NCBI GenBank assembly: GCA_000727475.1
Contig: KL647301.1
Span: 2,802,138-2,866,137, forward strand
Direction: 5' to 3'
Source of the DNA: Sarcocystis neurona
Taxonomy: Eukaryota > Apicomplexa > Conoidasida > Eucoccidiorida > Sarcocystidae
DNA: 64,000 nucleotides
Each line of letters starts with the position of its first letter. Position 1 is the stretch's first letter. The notes beneath the pieces are model-generated. The model was given only the letters and a program-made list of their open reading frames with translations. It had not been told where the DNA came from and did not search any database. Shown here in pieces: positions 1-11,855 of the stretch. The translations under genes and the position numbers were made by a program.

Positions 1-642
1 CAGCAGTGGCGGCAGCGGCTACGGCAGCAGCGGTGGCTACGCGGGGGGAGGGGCAGCAGCAACTACTGCGGAGGGGGAAGCGGCAGCAGCAGCGGCCACT
101 ACGGGAGCGGCGGCGGTGGAGGCAGCGGCAGCGGTAGTCACTACAGCGGAGGAGGAAGCGGTAGCAGCAGCCATCACTACGGTGGCAGCGGCAGCGGCAG
201 CGGCATGGGCGGGTATGGGACATATGGGAGCAGCGGCAGCGTAGTGGGTTATTCCCAGCATCACCAGCACTCGCCTTCTGCTGCAGCAGGGGGACACCAC
301 CCACACAGCAGCAGCGGAGGAGGAGGAGGAAGCGGAGGTAGCAGCAGCAGCAACTACGGCAGCAGCAGCAGCAGCTACGCAGCGGGAGGAGGAGGAGGCA
401 GCAGCTATTACGGGGGCAGCGGAGGAGGAGGAGGAAGCAGCAGCAGCTCTGGCAGCTACACTCCTGCTGCTGCAGCAGGAGGAACCGCCTCGGCAGTCAA
501 TGCCACAGGCGACGGCAGCAGCAGCAACTGGAACTACCAGGTCCTGCGTCTACGAGGCCTGCCTTACAGCGCAAACGAACAACATATTGTGGTACGGGAA
601 AGCAATGGCACTTGCAACAGCGTATCACGTAGCCTCCTCTCG

Positions 643-673
<31 letters not shown>

Positions 674-2829
674 TTGGTGCGGATGGGTACCTGTATATGA
701 GGAGCTGTTTTTGCACGCAGCAGCACGTCGCTGCGTGGACGTGTATGTATATAGATATAGATATATAGGTAGGTAGATGTGTGCTGCGCGTCTATGTTAT
801 TTACGGACTTTTGGAGTGGAACGGGCAGCCGAAAGCGTATCAGGAGTCGCTTAACTGACCGGTTCATCTTGTAGCTGCTTCGAATACATACGTCATATAT
901 ATATATATATGTATGTAGAGAGAGAGATAGGTAGACAGGCGGACGCGTATGTACGTACACGTCTATCACACATATACAGATGTATACAGATAGATGCGCG
1001 TGTATATGCACGTGTGTGTCTAAGTATGTGCATCTTTGTGTTGGATGAGTGCGAGTGTCCTTGTAGTCGATGTGGAAATCGTGCGCGTGGGAGTTCAACA
1101 CTCCGAAGAGAAGTGGCAGGCGGTTCCTTCGCAGGAGTTCTGGCGGCAGATGCGGTGTATGTACACTCGAACACACGGAAATCGCTACAGATTGCACGTC
1201 TGCGTACACGCCAGCTGTCTCTACTGACGTAGAGAAAGAGGCGTGCGTTTTTTTCTTCGCTGAAAGCGTCGTCTTGACCGAGTGCATGCACACGTCCTCT
1301 CCGCATCATATCCATATAATATTTCCGTATCGATGTTGGACAGACAGAGAGACAAGGACAGATAGAGATGGAGAGACAGAGGGACGAATAGAGAGAGAGA
1401 GCGGCCGGTGCTGCAGCGTTCTTCGTATTCTGCCGTGTCGGCACACCCGCTCCGTCAGCATGTTTGCCTGCGCGTCCCCGTGCTTGCATCTCCATCTCGC
1501 TCTGCGGATGCAGGCATGCGGAGATTTACTACGCACTTCTACGGCTAGAGTACTGCAGGTAGAACTACGTGTTACGTAGGTACGCGTCGGGCTGTTTGTG
1601 CACATATACGCGTCTGTGTTCGGAAAGGCACGTCTCCCTGTTTCTGCACGCCTGCAACGATTTTTCAGCCGTTTTGCTATGGCCGCAATACTGTGTGTAT
1701 AAATATATATATTACATACTGAGGCGTCCAAATGGCTGCAGTGTGCGAGTACATACATATGTCTATGCGGTACATACACACAGAGGTACACGTGTGTATA
1801 AATGTTTCTGTTGAACTGCAGCAATTCTTCAACGGGTTTCACATGGCTGCAATCCTGCCGTCAACGATCCCCATTGACGGAAGGCCGTCGGGAGAGGCAT
1901 ACGTCCAGTTCGTCGACAGCGCGGAGGCGTGGCGGGCATTTCAAGCGAAAAATGGCGGTCGCATTGACAAGCGATACATAGAGCTTTTCCCATCTTCGAA
2001 ACAAGAAATGGAGTTTGCTGCTCAGGGAGGAGATCCGCGAAGTAAGCCGAAAATACCCGCTCCCTTCTTCTCCTTTGTGTGTGTCTCAGTATAACTGCAT
2101 GTATATAGGTATACACGAGGACGACCTACGTATGCGTACTTGAAGATGATGTCTGCGTGCATGTAGATACGTAAGTGTATACGTGTGCATGAGCATCCAT
2201 AAATATCTATACATATTTATATATATGGTGGAACTGTACAGGAGTAGGTAGATACGGGGATATGGGACAGGTGTGCGCACTTTTGTGTGTGTGTGTCCCT
2301 TTTAGGGAGACATTTGTTGATGCATACATGCGTGTATATATATATATATATATATGTGCGTCTACGAAGATGCATGCGTATGCGTGTGTTTGTGTCTGTG
2401 TGTGTGTGTGTGTGTACGTACGTACGTATGTGTTTGGAAATGTGTATGTGAGTACGGGGACGTCTTTGTCTACATACGTATATGTACGTACACGTATATA
2501 TTATATTTGTATGTATATCCATAGATACATAGATACGTATGTACACACACATATATATATGTCTGTGCACGCGGTTGCGTGTACGTGTGTATTTGTTTGT
2601 GTCTGCACGTATGTAGATATTGTGAATTGACGTTGTACCAGTAGACGTATCTGTGTCAGCACCTACAGGTGCGTGTGCACACGTGTGAGTGTCTGCAGAC
2701 AATGTGTGTTCCGATGCCTCTGTGTGTACACAGACATGTCTCTTTCATTCTCTGTCACTGTCTCCGTCTCATGAAGATTTCCTTATACTTTTAGAATCTG
2801 TGAGCGGGACTATTCATAGGTCCACATAA
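1..2829 (+). CDS. hnRNP F/H-type RNA-binding protein, 5'-truncated
   Basis: Partial gene whose 5' end lies outside the window. Proposed exons are 1-591, 1822-2041 and a short last exon 2795-2829. The first exon encodes a Gly/Ser/Tyr/His-rich low-complexity stretch, then starts an RRM with RNP2-like VLRLRGLPYSAN. The second exon continues it from QFFNGF through RNP1-like GEAYVQF to RYIELFPSS, which is the qRRM pattern of hnRNP F/H and GRSF1. The donor at 591 (GTG|GTACGG) and the acceptor at 1821 join in phase 0 and restore the RRM exactly. The 2041 donor (A|GTAAGC) is phase 1. A pyrimidine-rich acceptor at 2794 gives a phase-compatible tail ending in TAA at 2827-2829; this last exon is the least certain. 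Family members bind G-rich RNA and act in splicing and RNA processing, which I infer here. Reading frame 2 is used up to about base 45 and frame 1 afterwards (see findings). Confidence 0.8.
220..495 (+). other. Gly/Ser/Tyr prion-like low-complexity segment
   Basis: Within the first exon, runs of Gly and Ser are punctuated by single Tyr residues (for example NYGSSSSSY and SSYYGGSG) with some His and Ala. They are encoded by imperfect AGC, GGC and GGA repeats. The composition resembles the [G/S]Y[G/S] domains of FUS-type RNA-binding proteins. It lies directly before the RRM. Confidence 0.7.
592..1821 (+). other. Intron of the RRM gene, microsatellite-rich
   Basis: A 1230-base intron that interrupts the RRM between HIV and QFF. 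It starts GTACGG and ends CTGCAG. It contains TA repeats at about 647-668 and 895-910, and short GA- and TG-rich tracts. I see no gene in it. Confidence 0.7.
2097..2630 (+). repeat. TA/TG/ACGT microsatellite tract in the second RRM-gene intron
   Basis: Dense simple repeats: (TA)n at about 2335-2355, (TG)n at about 2398-2415 followed by (ACGT)n to about 2428, and further TATG and TA runs to about 2570. The open frames across it encode only Tyr/Ile/Cys/Val/His strings typical of repeat translation and are not counted as genes. Confidence 0.8.
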
Positions 2830-3235
2830 ATGTGTGAACACTCACAGGCGTACATGTACAGATATGTGGATTAGAAAATGCGTGCGTCGCTGGCATGACG
2901 ACGTACGTATATGTATACGTGTGTATATGTGTATGTGTGTGCCTAGAGACGCGTCGCCTTGCGTCGCAAAAGCGACGCCTCAGTGTGTACTAGTTGGAAC
3001 TGCGGAGTGGTGTTCAGGCTACACACGCGTAGTTACCACTTTGCAGAAATGTATATCCTCGTGCATGGGTGAAAAATCTGCATGCGCGCGTATGGAGGAG
3101 GATGTGCTTGAAGAGAGATAGACGCGTCACTTGCTGCTTCTCCTTTATTGCGTGTGTGGGGTGGTGCTCTGCAGCCTTTCGGGAACGTAATCGTAATTCG
3201 TACTGAGCAAAAGAAAGGGCACGAGGCCCTTCGGG
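2830..3235. other. Spacer downstream of the RRM gene
   Basis: Probable 3' flank of the RRM gene, with short TG/TA tracts. No supported gene, RNA or regulatory site was recognised. Confidence 0.5.
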
Positions 3236-3601
3236 ATGACGAATATCGAAGAGGTGCATGCGCTGCTTGGGGCTGCAGCCTGTTGTTGTCGAATGCTTCT
3301 TTTCGAAAGATCTACGGGAGAGACACTCGCAGATGCGGTACGCTCAGCACCGTGCCACTGCGACGTGCAGGTGCCTTGGGAGGAGGAAGAGGAGGAGCGA
3401 TATACGCGTGCACTTACTTGTGCTGCTGAAGCCAAAGCCAGGAGATGGTTGCAGCAGCCGCTGCTGCCGTCTGACTTTTTCCAGTTGGTGGAGACGCAGG
3501 AAAGAGCGGGAGATGCAGCAAAGGGCGCGTGCGGTCGTGTGTGCGCATTCGTTTCCGGCCGTTGCGACTCGAGAAACCAGAACGTTGACTGCGATAAGTA
3601 G
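3236..3601 (+). CDS. Weak hypothetical ORF (121 codons)
   Basis: An ATG-initiated frame with an acidic VPWEEEEEERY stretch and a mixed-composition helical region around ARRWLQQPLLPSDFFQLVETQ. It lies in a patch poor in microsatellites, which sets it apart from its surroundings. I recognise no family. The opposite strand is also open here, and no splice structure could be tied to it. It may be an exon of an unassembled gene or chance. Confidence 0.2.
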   Translation: MTNIEEVHALLGAAACCCRMLLFERSTGETLADAVRSAPCHCDVQVPWEEEEEERYTRALTCAAEAKARRWLQQPLLPSDFFQLVETQERAGDAAKGACGRVCAFVSGRCDSRNQNVDCDK

Positions 3602-5266
3602 GTGATGTGCTTCGTTTTCTGTATTTGGATTCCGTTTACTTGGTTAGATGTGTATCTGTGTGTGTATGTGCATATGAAGCAACGTGGAAGGGGTGGAGAA
3701 TGCCGGTCCGTCCTCGGTAAATGTCAACTCGCTGCGCGGAGATGGTCGCCCCGTCCCAGTGCGTCCAGCAAAGTTCTCTACCAGAACATACGATTGTCAG
3801 TGTATACATGTGTATTGTCGGATCTGTTGTTGGTGTGTGGGAAGCGAGTTGCACGGCATTATGAGACGGGCGCCCACACGCAGTCGCTTCGACTGCGGCT
3901 AGCGTTTTAACCGAGGGAAAAAGAAATTCCCGAGCAGCCCATTACGCGCAACTGCTGGCCATCTTCACGTAAAGCTCCGTCTCAGCGCCGGCGCCAGTTT
4001 TCTTCCTCGTGCACCCAGGGTTCGTCTGGGCTCTGTCCCCTGTCTACGTGTCAGCGTCTTTTTTTGATAGAGACTGGTGCGCAGTTAAACTCGAATCACC
4101 GTTTTACCTGCACATCGGTCTAAGTGTTTTCTTCTCGTAGCATGCGTGCACATTTGTGTATGGTCTCTCTGGATGTGTGTGTGCGTATGTGTGTGTTTCG
4201 CTGCTGCTCGCATGTGTGGACTATTCGCGTGCTTCTATTCTCTAAACGCTTGCGCGAGTTCTCGTGAAGAGGAGAATGGCAGGTTTTTGCAGCCGGCGAT
4301 GCTGCCGATGGGAACCCCAAAACCGTCTCGTTTTCTCCCCCAAGCGAGGCGTGCACACTCCGTATATGCGTATATCTGCACGTTTCTGCTGGTGATGAGG
4401 ACCACAGTGTCAGACGCTACTTGGGTGTACATTACGCACACGCACGAATGAGTAGTATTTAAAACGATGTGTAGACACGTATGCGTATTCATGCACGAAC
4501 AAAGACACACACACACACACATACACACTCGAAGAAACCCACGCGGACATATATATATATATATGTATATATATACGCAATATGCGACAGACGTGCAACC
4601 TCACAAGCAACGTATACGCGTTTACCTTCATATTTGCCTGTTAAAGGTACTGCGGCTCTGAGAGGAAGAGGAACAATAGCAGGTGCGCTGCGAGCTATCC
4701 ACGATGGGTGCCTCTCATACTGACAGCATCGTCTTTGCTGGCAGAAGCGCGCACACATTCGTACGCGTTCACCTGGATTAATGCGTACGCATGTGTATGT
4801 ATATACATATATATATATATATGTATCTGTGTCTAGCGTGTCTTCTCGTCTTCCTTTACGCCCACGTAGTTACGTGTGCATCCTCGCCAGTGACTGCACG
4901 TGCACGTGTTCTTATTCGCACGTAGAAGTGCACGCGTCCGTTGTAATAATGTGCGTGTGTGTGTGATGAGGTGAAGGGCTAGAGCAGCGCGTGCGGTGAA
5001 GGCGCGGTGCCGTGCCCTCTACTTGGTACGCGTGAAAGAGAACTCGATACGCAACTACACCTTGGTGCAGTTGCAGACAAGGAGACACAGATTCAGGTGT
5101 GTGTCGGGCTCGCACATGCGTTTGTGCAGTGTCTGCGTACGTCAGAAGCAGGTAGAAATACGTCCGTATGCGGAGACGTACAGGTGATTCTTTGCATGCT
5201 TGCGGCCGTACATATGACTGCGTTGGTAGTCCAGTACCATTGTCGGTATATGTAACGAGGATGCAC
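3602..5266. repeat. Spacer with AC/TA/TG microsatellites
   Basis: Contains (AC)n at about 4506-4520, TA runs at about 4550-4575 and 4805-4822, and TG-rich DNA around 4150-4200. Only repeat-type open frames are present. Confidence 0.5.
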
Positions 5267-5355
5267 TTACGCACCTGCGCGCGTATATGTGCGAAGCGTA
5301 TCGGTTCCGGTGTATCTGCACACAGCGGCGTCGGAGTCTACACACAGTAACAGTG

Positions 5356-6463
5356 AAGATGAGGAAGACGGTGTCACCCGAAGATACGACCATGATAGGC
5401 GTGGATTATTTTGTGCAGCACTACACTTCTGCCGTTTTCTTGCGGGAGTTCTAAGACGCATTGTGCCCAACTGCAGTACTTGGACCTCAACGTAGCCCTG
5501 ATCAGGCCGGCGTGAAATCGCCTTTGCTATACGTAGAGTTTGCATCTGATATAAATCCCGTCATGCCGTGTCTCAGTGGCGCGTTCCACTACTTCAGCGT
5601 AATAAAAGCAGCGTGTGTAGCACGTATCCAACACTTCAGTATTTCTTTGAAGTCCGCAGACTATACCGGCACGGATGTTTTACACGTACTTGCAGGAGCT
5701 ACACCTGACACGCCCATGATTTCTACTTCCATATCTGCGACATTTCCTTGTGCTCCTTCACCTGAGAGTGAACGATTTATTGTGAGGTCCGTCTTTTCAG
5801 TCTGCAGCATCGGCTGGGAGTTTTACGAACCCGCAGTGTCACGCGGTGTGTCGCTGGCTGCAGCAGATACTGACGGCACTTTTTAATGTCTTTGGAGAGA
5901 AACGTCGTAGCTTACAGCGTCTGCGCGTGTGTGAGCACCGCCTGCACGCAGTTCGTTACTGGCCAACACCCTGGGCAGCGTCTTCGTGCATCCGCTCTAG
6001 CGCGTGACACGTGGACTCCGAAAAATGAAAACTTACGCAGGCAAGGTAGCACTATGTCTGTTCGCTGGTACTCACTACGTGCACCCCTGTGCACAGAAGT
6101 GCGCCCAGCACATGGAATCTAAGTGTATTTGCAAAAACTGCTGTACGCACTTGTACAGGAAACACGTGAAGCATGTAGCAGCGCTTTGTTTCTGCAGTCA
6201 GAATCACACGCACTCTTGCGTATAAACGTCCATGGTGTGGTGCATGCATATATATTTGCTGGTTGTACTACAGGCATTTTAGTGTCTGAGAACACACGTC
6301 GTAGACAACGCCGAGACGTCTAGTTTTGCATGTCTCCAGCACCTCTACGCGTGTGTCAAGCAACGTCAACGTACTAATTGTTTCTACTCACTGCAAGATT
6401 CCTTTTAGTTTCCGTGACCAGCTTGATTACGAATGCATGCAAGGAACAGTCGTGCTTACTGAG
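5356..6463 (+). other. Candidate exon cluster, gene unrecognised
   Basis: Three patches of mixed composition on the plus strand. A short ATG frame at 5358 contains MIGVDYFVQHYTSAVFLREF. An open frame runs from 5461 to 5886. A patch at 6409-6463 is flanked by a good acceptor (CCTTTTAG) and a consensus donor (GAG|GTAAGT) and encodes FRDQLDYECMQGTVVLTE. They could be exons of one plus-strand gene, but I could not chain their phases and recognise no domain. Microsatellites are scarce here, in keeping with constrained sequence. Confidence 0.25.
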
Positions 6464-9400
6464 GTAAGTTCTCCTGACGAAGAGGACAGCAACAACGTGC
6501 GAATACTGGTAATGGCCACTGAAGCTGTTGCGTATCTTCAGTTCTATGGCGCAGGTGCAGGAAAAAAGTTGATGTCAAGATCGTAAGCGGATGTACACAG
6601 CCAACACACACGAACCTACACAAACGCAAAGGACATGTACTCTACGCGGGTGAGTCCGGTGAACCACCTGCATGTGCACTTCTTACCAGGGGCACAGGTA
6701 TACATCCAGTTTATATCTGTATATAAATATGTGCACACGAACAGGCAGCTCTATGGAAGGATGGAATGGTGACACGGTGGAATACTGATGCCCTTCGGAA
6801 GGACGGAAAAGTGACACGGTCAAACACTGAGGAAATCTAGGTGGTTGGCGCTTTTGGACGAGCTGACTGTCTGGAACTCGGCTTCCATTTGTACCCCGTT
6901 GTATTTCTACCGCTGCGTATACGCAGACCTAACCGTACACATAAACGTGTAGAAAGACGAATGGGTGGGTACACGCACTGATGCGAATGCAGTTCCGGTT
7001 TTTGTATTTTCAGGAAGCACAAAGCAACTGTAAACTGGTTAAACACCGTACAGTAGAGCGCCAACGTGTGCAGTGCGTTGCACACATGCAGCCTTCACTG
7101 ACGTGCATACATATCTCCTTGTTTACGGGGTCCACGTACATACTACGCATACACAATTGCGCCTCTGTACCTCTGTCTGTGTCTCTACTCTACTCAGCAC
7201 TTATAAACGTCGCTTTCCGCATTTTAGTGCATCTTAAAAAAGCGAGAGTGAACCGGGAACACGGAACGGCACCCTTTTCACCCGTTCGCGCGTGCGCGGT
7301 GTCTCCTCTCTGTTTTTGATTGTCTCTAGTATCTCATTTCATCCTCACAGGTTTTTATTTTCAAAAGAGGATGTGCGTACACGCAGATAATCGACACCTG
7401 CGTACGCATTCATAAGGATGTGTATGAGTTAATTCGATGGACGCTGTGCAGCTTTTCTGCAATGATACGGTGGGAGTACAGTTGACCTTTTTGCGAGCAG
7501 AAACAATCCGGCTAGCCAGTGAAACGGTGTGTGTGTCAGTATCTGTGTGGTTCACATATACTGAATACCTTTGTTAAGTGAGAGAGGTTTACGTATGCAG
7601 AAGAAGAGTGTTTGCTGCCCGTCACTGTGACAGCGCCTTCTCCTGCTGCTGCAACGGCGTGTACCACGGGAGCACCTCAACTGGGTTTTTTCGCAGTCGC
7701 TGCTGGTCTATTTCGTAATGCCACTGTTGCTTCTGATGCCGAGACTTTCTCGATGTTGCTAGAGGTATCGGCAAGAACACTGGTACAACTGCGCGCAGGA
7801 TATCCAAGCAGCAGCACGGAGCACCCCAGCATAAATGTGATGCTGCTGCTGCGGTAGCACCCTTTTCGTATATGTCTAGAAAAGCAGCGGGCCTCTGTCG
7901 ATGGACTCACAGCAGCGCACGATTTACAAACTGCTGCGTTTCTATTGTCACTAGAGCCGTTCTGCTCCCTAAAACTTCAGCAAGCACTCGCGGAAACAGA
8001 CAAAACTCCTTCGTCGGGCACGCCAGACCTTGCGGCAGTTTAACGATCCCACCGTTACTGTCGCTACTGCTGCTGTTCAACGGAGGCCTGTGCACAGGGG
8101 CATCTTTGTGCTGCCGCAGTTCAAATTCCCCTCTACGTCGCCGCCACATTGCTAGACATTCAATACTGGTGACTGTTCTACAAGCAACCGAAGAAGAAAT
8201 CTTCTTTATCGCGACTCCAAAAGACTTCCTTTTCCACTGAATCAGAACCCTGCCGTTGCTGGTGCTGGTGCTGGTTTCAACTACTCTTGCTGCAGGACGA
8301 GACTCTTGTGCTGCAACTCCGTGTGGGCCTCCTGTACGCGTTGTTACGTTGCTGTAAGGTTTTTTCACCCCGCTGCTGCTAACGTATTGATTTTACTTGC
8401 ACGAAGTAGGGCCCAGCTCTGGCTAGTTGCTCCAGTCTTATTGAACGGATTCACCGTTCCCATCCTGTATACCCCCAACGGACAGACGTGGAGTCAGGCA
8501 CCAGTTCATTTACTACACGAGGGTGGTAATACCTGCAGTCTCCGGCGCTTCAGACTTTATTTACATACACGCATATATATACATAGAGATCAAGATAACT
8601 TGACACATAGTTGTGTACACAAACGTGTAGCACGAAACGCGCACGTACTTGTACCTGAGAATAGGACATTATCTGATATGTGTGTACATGTGACTCTCTC
8701 TATGCATATGTAGGGGTGAAGCTGGGCCACAAGAATCGTTTTTGTAAGTGTGTCTCTCCAGCTGCGATCATTCAAAAGGCCAACGTTTTTGCCGGCACAG
8801 ACGGCGGAACGCTCCTGCACCACCCGCATTTTCACTGCTGAAAAGCACTGCTTTGTGTTCTACAATAAGACACGCTTTGTGTATGAAACGCTGGGAGACT
8901 AGTAGTGACTACCCGCGACGAGCTTGCCGGAAGAAAAACTGTGCAGCTGCTGTCCTCATTGTATCTGGTTTCTCGGTGACGTCCAGCGCTTCACCAACGC
9001 ATTTTTGCAGAAAACGAAACATGGGCGGGGCGGACGAACGACCCATCGTCACTGTTGCGGCCGCTTGATCTCTCGGAATTTTTTAACATTGCAGCAGCGG
9101 CACATCCAGTGTGCCACGCAGTAGCAAGAAAGCAGAAGTCGGAAGCAGCTCAGAAGCAAGAAAAATAGCGAGGCCTCCGTATAGCAGTGCGCAGGCAGAC
9201 CGACGCAGCAGACGAACGAACAGCAGCCAGAACAACACAACGCCTCAAGTGCGGCAGCAGTGGTCCTGTAGGCGCCGCCTAATCTTGGGTGTGCACCAGA
9301 GGGGCTACAGACGCAGATGCAGCAGAAACCCAACCGCGTTAAATTTAAAGGAGTGACGGACGCGCCTGGGCAGTAGAACCAGTTGAAAGGGGAGGGAAGC

Positions 9401-10917
9401 AGCAGTAAAGATTACCACGAATCTTCACATAGCTGCGTGTTCCCGCTGGGCTTGGGGAGAATGCGTCCTGCAAAATAGTAGTTGCTTTGCAGCAGAAATC
9501 CGATAGAGACGATAACCTGAGCACGCGCACGCGGAACCGCAACCGCACGCAGAATAAGGGAGTTATTACTACGCTGCTGCCGTCGCTGTTGCACCCAAGG
9601 AGTTAAGAATGAGTACGTCGGTGTCTCTTCGCGCCTTTGGCTTCACTCAGACTTGTGCTCCGCCAGCGCCGGACACCATGTCCACAGAGCACCAAAAGCG
9701 AGGACATGGCAAGACCAAGAACAGCAGGGCACCAGAGGGGCTCGCAAGAAACAGGTATAAAAACAGAAAACACGTGCACTACCCTCGCACGTCTAGGCGT
9801 GGAAACGAAGCCGCATCAGCCCACAAAAAAAAGTTCCTGGTGATCGAGACAGAAAACATGACAGAAGTGCAGCCTTCTTCTGTCTCAGTTGTACACGCGT
9901 ATGTACGCGGGAGAAGCTGACACAAACGTACACACACGTATGTACACGGGAGAGACTGCGTGACAAAGGGAGTGCACCAGAGAATGTTTTTTGCATATGT
10001 CTACTTCCCCCGAAGCGGAGGAAAGGCGTCTGGGAAGCCACCTCACGTTATGCAGCTAGCGCAGCTCACAGCACAGCAACGCACAGCCCCGCCGCCGCAG
10101 TACAACAAACGAGAGAAAAATACCGCCGTGCATCTCTACACGAGTATACCCGGGGTGGGTCCACATGCAAGCGCCTGCACACGTGCACGCACACGAAGAC
10201 TTGGCTACGTACGTACGTACGCAAGTATGTGCGCATGGAGTGGTGGGGAGACGAAGACGCTGCGAGAACAACCTTTTCCAACTGGACTCTGTGTGAGAAA
10301 ATTATAACCCACCTTCTTCCACAAATTCTTTCCCACTGTTGACACACGAAAAGTGCGCAAGTCTTATCGTAGACGCGGGAAAAACACATCGACGTGCTCA
10401 CGCAAACGATGAAATTCACTTAGAACGCGCCGTCATCCGGGGACTGCTGGAACATACGCAAGCCGGAAACGACGAGCCCTGCCGTGACCGGGAGCATATT
10501 CGACCAGCGAGGACATTACATTTCGAGGGAGAAAGCGAAATCTTTTCTGTGTAGCAGTCCATCGGATCGAGTGATTCCGTGCCAGCGTGCTGCGTCAGTA
10601 CCCTGTAATATATATACTCCGTACGGTGGACAGATGCTATCGACAACATTACCATATATACAGGCGTGTGGCTTTGAGCTACTGACAACTCTATTCCTAC
10701 AACACCCATGCGCTGTCTTTGATCTGTTAATGGCACGCCTCCCCTACGGTACACCTATGTCTATTCCTACTACTACATACATTGCTATTACATACTCATT
10801 CGAACTGCTGACACGCGTTTCTTTCATATCTCGACTCCACAACGCGAAGTGCACTTTTGTTGTATAGGCTGGCTGCTTGGCTTGTCGCTCTACCACGTAA
10901 TGGGGATTAGGAGGGAA

Positions 10918-11106
10918 GCCGTTCAGCATGGGATACTACGGGAAAAGAGTGTTCTGCAGCCTGGCAATATCATACAGGAGAAAAGCCGTTCAATACATGA
11001 TACTACGGGAGAAAACCGTTGTCTGACAGCATCACACAGAAGACAAGCCGTTCAGCACGTGATACTTGGGGAAAAACGTCCACCGTTGTCTGCCAACATC
11101 ACACAG
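10918..11106. repeat. Three imperfect direct repeats, about 62-67 bp
   Basis: The motif GCCGTTCA followed by a gataCTacGGGaaaa-like core recurs at 10918, 10985 and 11047, giving periods of 67 and 62 bases. The copies differ by point changes and small indels. Confidence 0.65.
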
Positions 11107-11131
11107 CCACGCGTGCGTTCAGACTGGTTCT

Positions 11132-11197
11132 CACACATAACAGGAGTGAAGCTGAACCTGTGCACACACATAACAGGAGTGAAGCTGAACCTGTGCA
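11132..11197. repeat. Tandem repeat, 2 x 33 bp
   Basis: Two near-identical 33-base units starting at 11132 and 11165, each beginning CACACATAACAGGAGTGAAG. They follow directly on the 62-67 bp imperfect repeats. Confidence 0.85.
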
Positions 11198-11328
11198 AAT
11201 ACATACGCACGCACACACCCATAAACGGGAGTTCTGTCACGACGTGGGTCAAAGTCCTGGTATACGTATTAGAGTGCAGTGAACAAGTAATAGTAACAGA
11301 CAATGTTTCTGTGTCTTCCGTAAGCATT

Positions 11329-11855
11329 TCACAGGTACCCGGCAGCAGCAGTAAAACAGATGTATGCGTGTGTGAGTGCCTCTAGCTCTTTCTCTGCTTT
11401 TGACCACGCGGTGTCATACCGGTCCTCTCGCTTTCTTACAAAAAAACGACAGTAGAAAGCATCAGGCCACATGGCCACCAACATCGTGTAACATCCTCTT
11501 TCACATCTGCCCTTACCATAAGGACAGCCCAGGACATCCACATGTAGAAGGGCCAGGGTGACTGAATGCACGTGGCCAAGTGAGCGTGGGTGTAGTAATC
11601 TTCGAGACTTCCACCCAAACGTGGTTGAGAAAGTCGGAGGGCGAGAATGCCGCTTGCGGGTTTCGTAGCCGCTTCACGAGCTGCTGAGGGAAAAGAAAAC
11701 AGGTGAGACCGAGCAAATGAGAAAAGCTGCGGTGATCGTGAAATCGCAGCCGCCGGGGTCGGTCGACAGAGAGACCGCCCAGAAGCCGGTGAGACAATAT
11801 AGCTGCGGAGTGCCGCCGCCGCGCGTGGGACGGATGAGCGAATGAAAGACGACAT
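11329..11855 (-). CDS. Small protein with mitochondrial-type N-terminus (two exons, tentative)
   Basis: Proposed exons on the minus strand are 11855-11517 and 11430-11329, joined by an 86-base intron (ATG|GTAAGG ... AAAG|CGA) in phase 0, giving 146 residues. The N-terminus (MSSFIRSSVPRAAAALRS) and the next 45 or so residues are Arg/Ser/Ala-rich without acidic residues, as in mitochondrial presequences. A Trp-rich hydrophobic segment (WPFYMWMSWAVLM) follows, then an acidic-basic helix (REDRYDTAWSKAEKELEALT). This order resembles small subunits of inner-membrane respiratory complexes, but I do not recognise the protein. Unspliced, the frame also stays open to about 11436. Inside exon 1 a pyrimidine tract ending CCCTCAG could be an acceptor, so the exon structure may differ. 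Confidence 0.4.

Larger units (their letters stand above)
6600..11328. other. Long spacer; GCT/GCA-rich patches, no supported gene
   Basis: Contains short GCT/CAG-type triplet runs (about 7620-7860, 8040-8300 and 9030-9260) and simple TG/TA tracts. Open frames on both strands here are short and similar in quality, begin at non-ATG codons in several cases, and show no domain. A family of imperfect repeats begins at about 10918 (listed separately). Confidence 0.45.

Noticed and set aside
2262..2702. Open frames of Tyr/Ile/Val/Cys or Thr/His strings across microsatellites, here and at many other places
   Set aside because: They are direct translations of TA/TG repeats on both strands, begin without context and lack any domain.
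7612..8368. Overlapping open frames on both strands in a GCT-rich patch
   Set aside because: Both strands are equally open owing to triplet composition; no domain or splice support.
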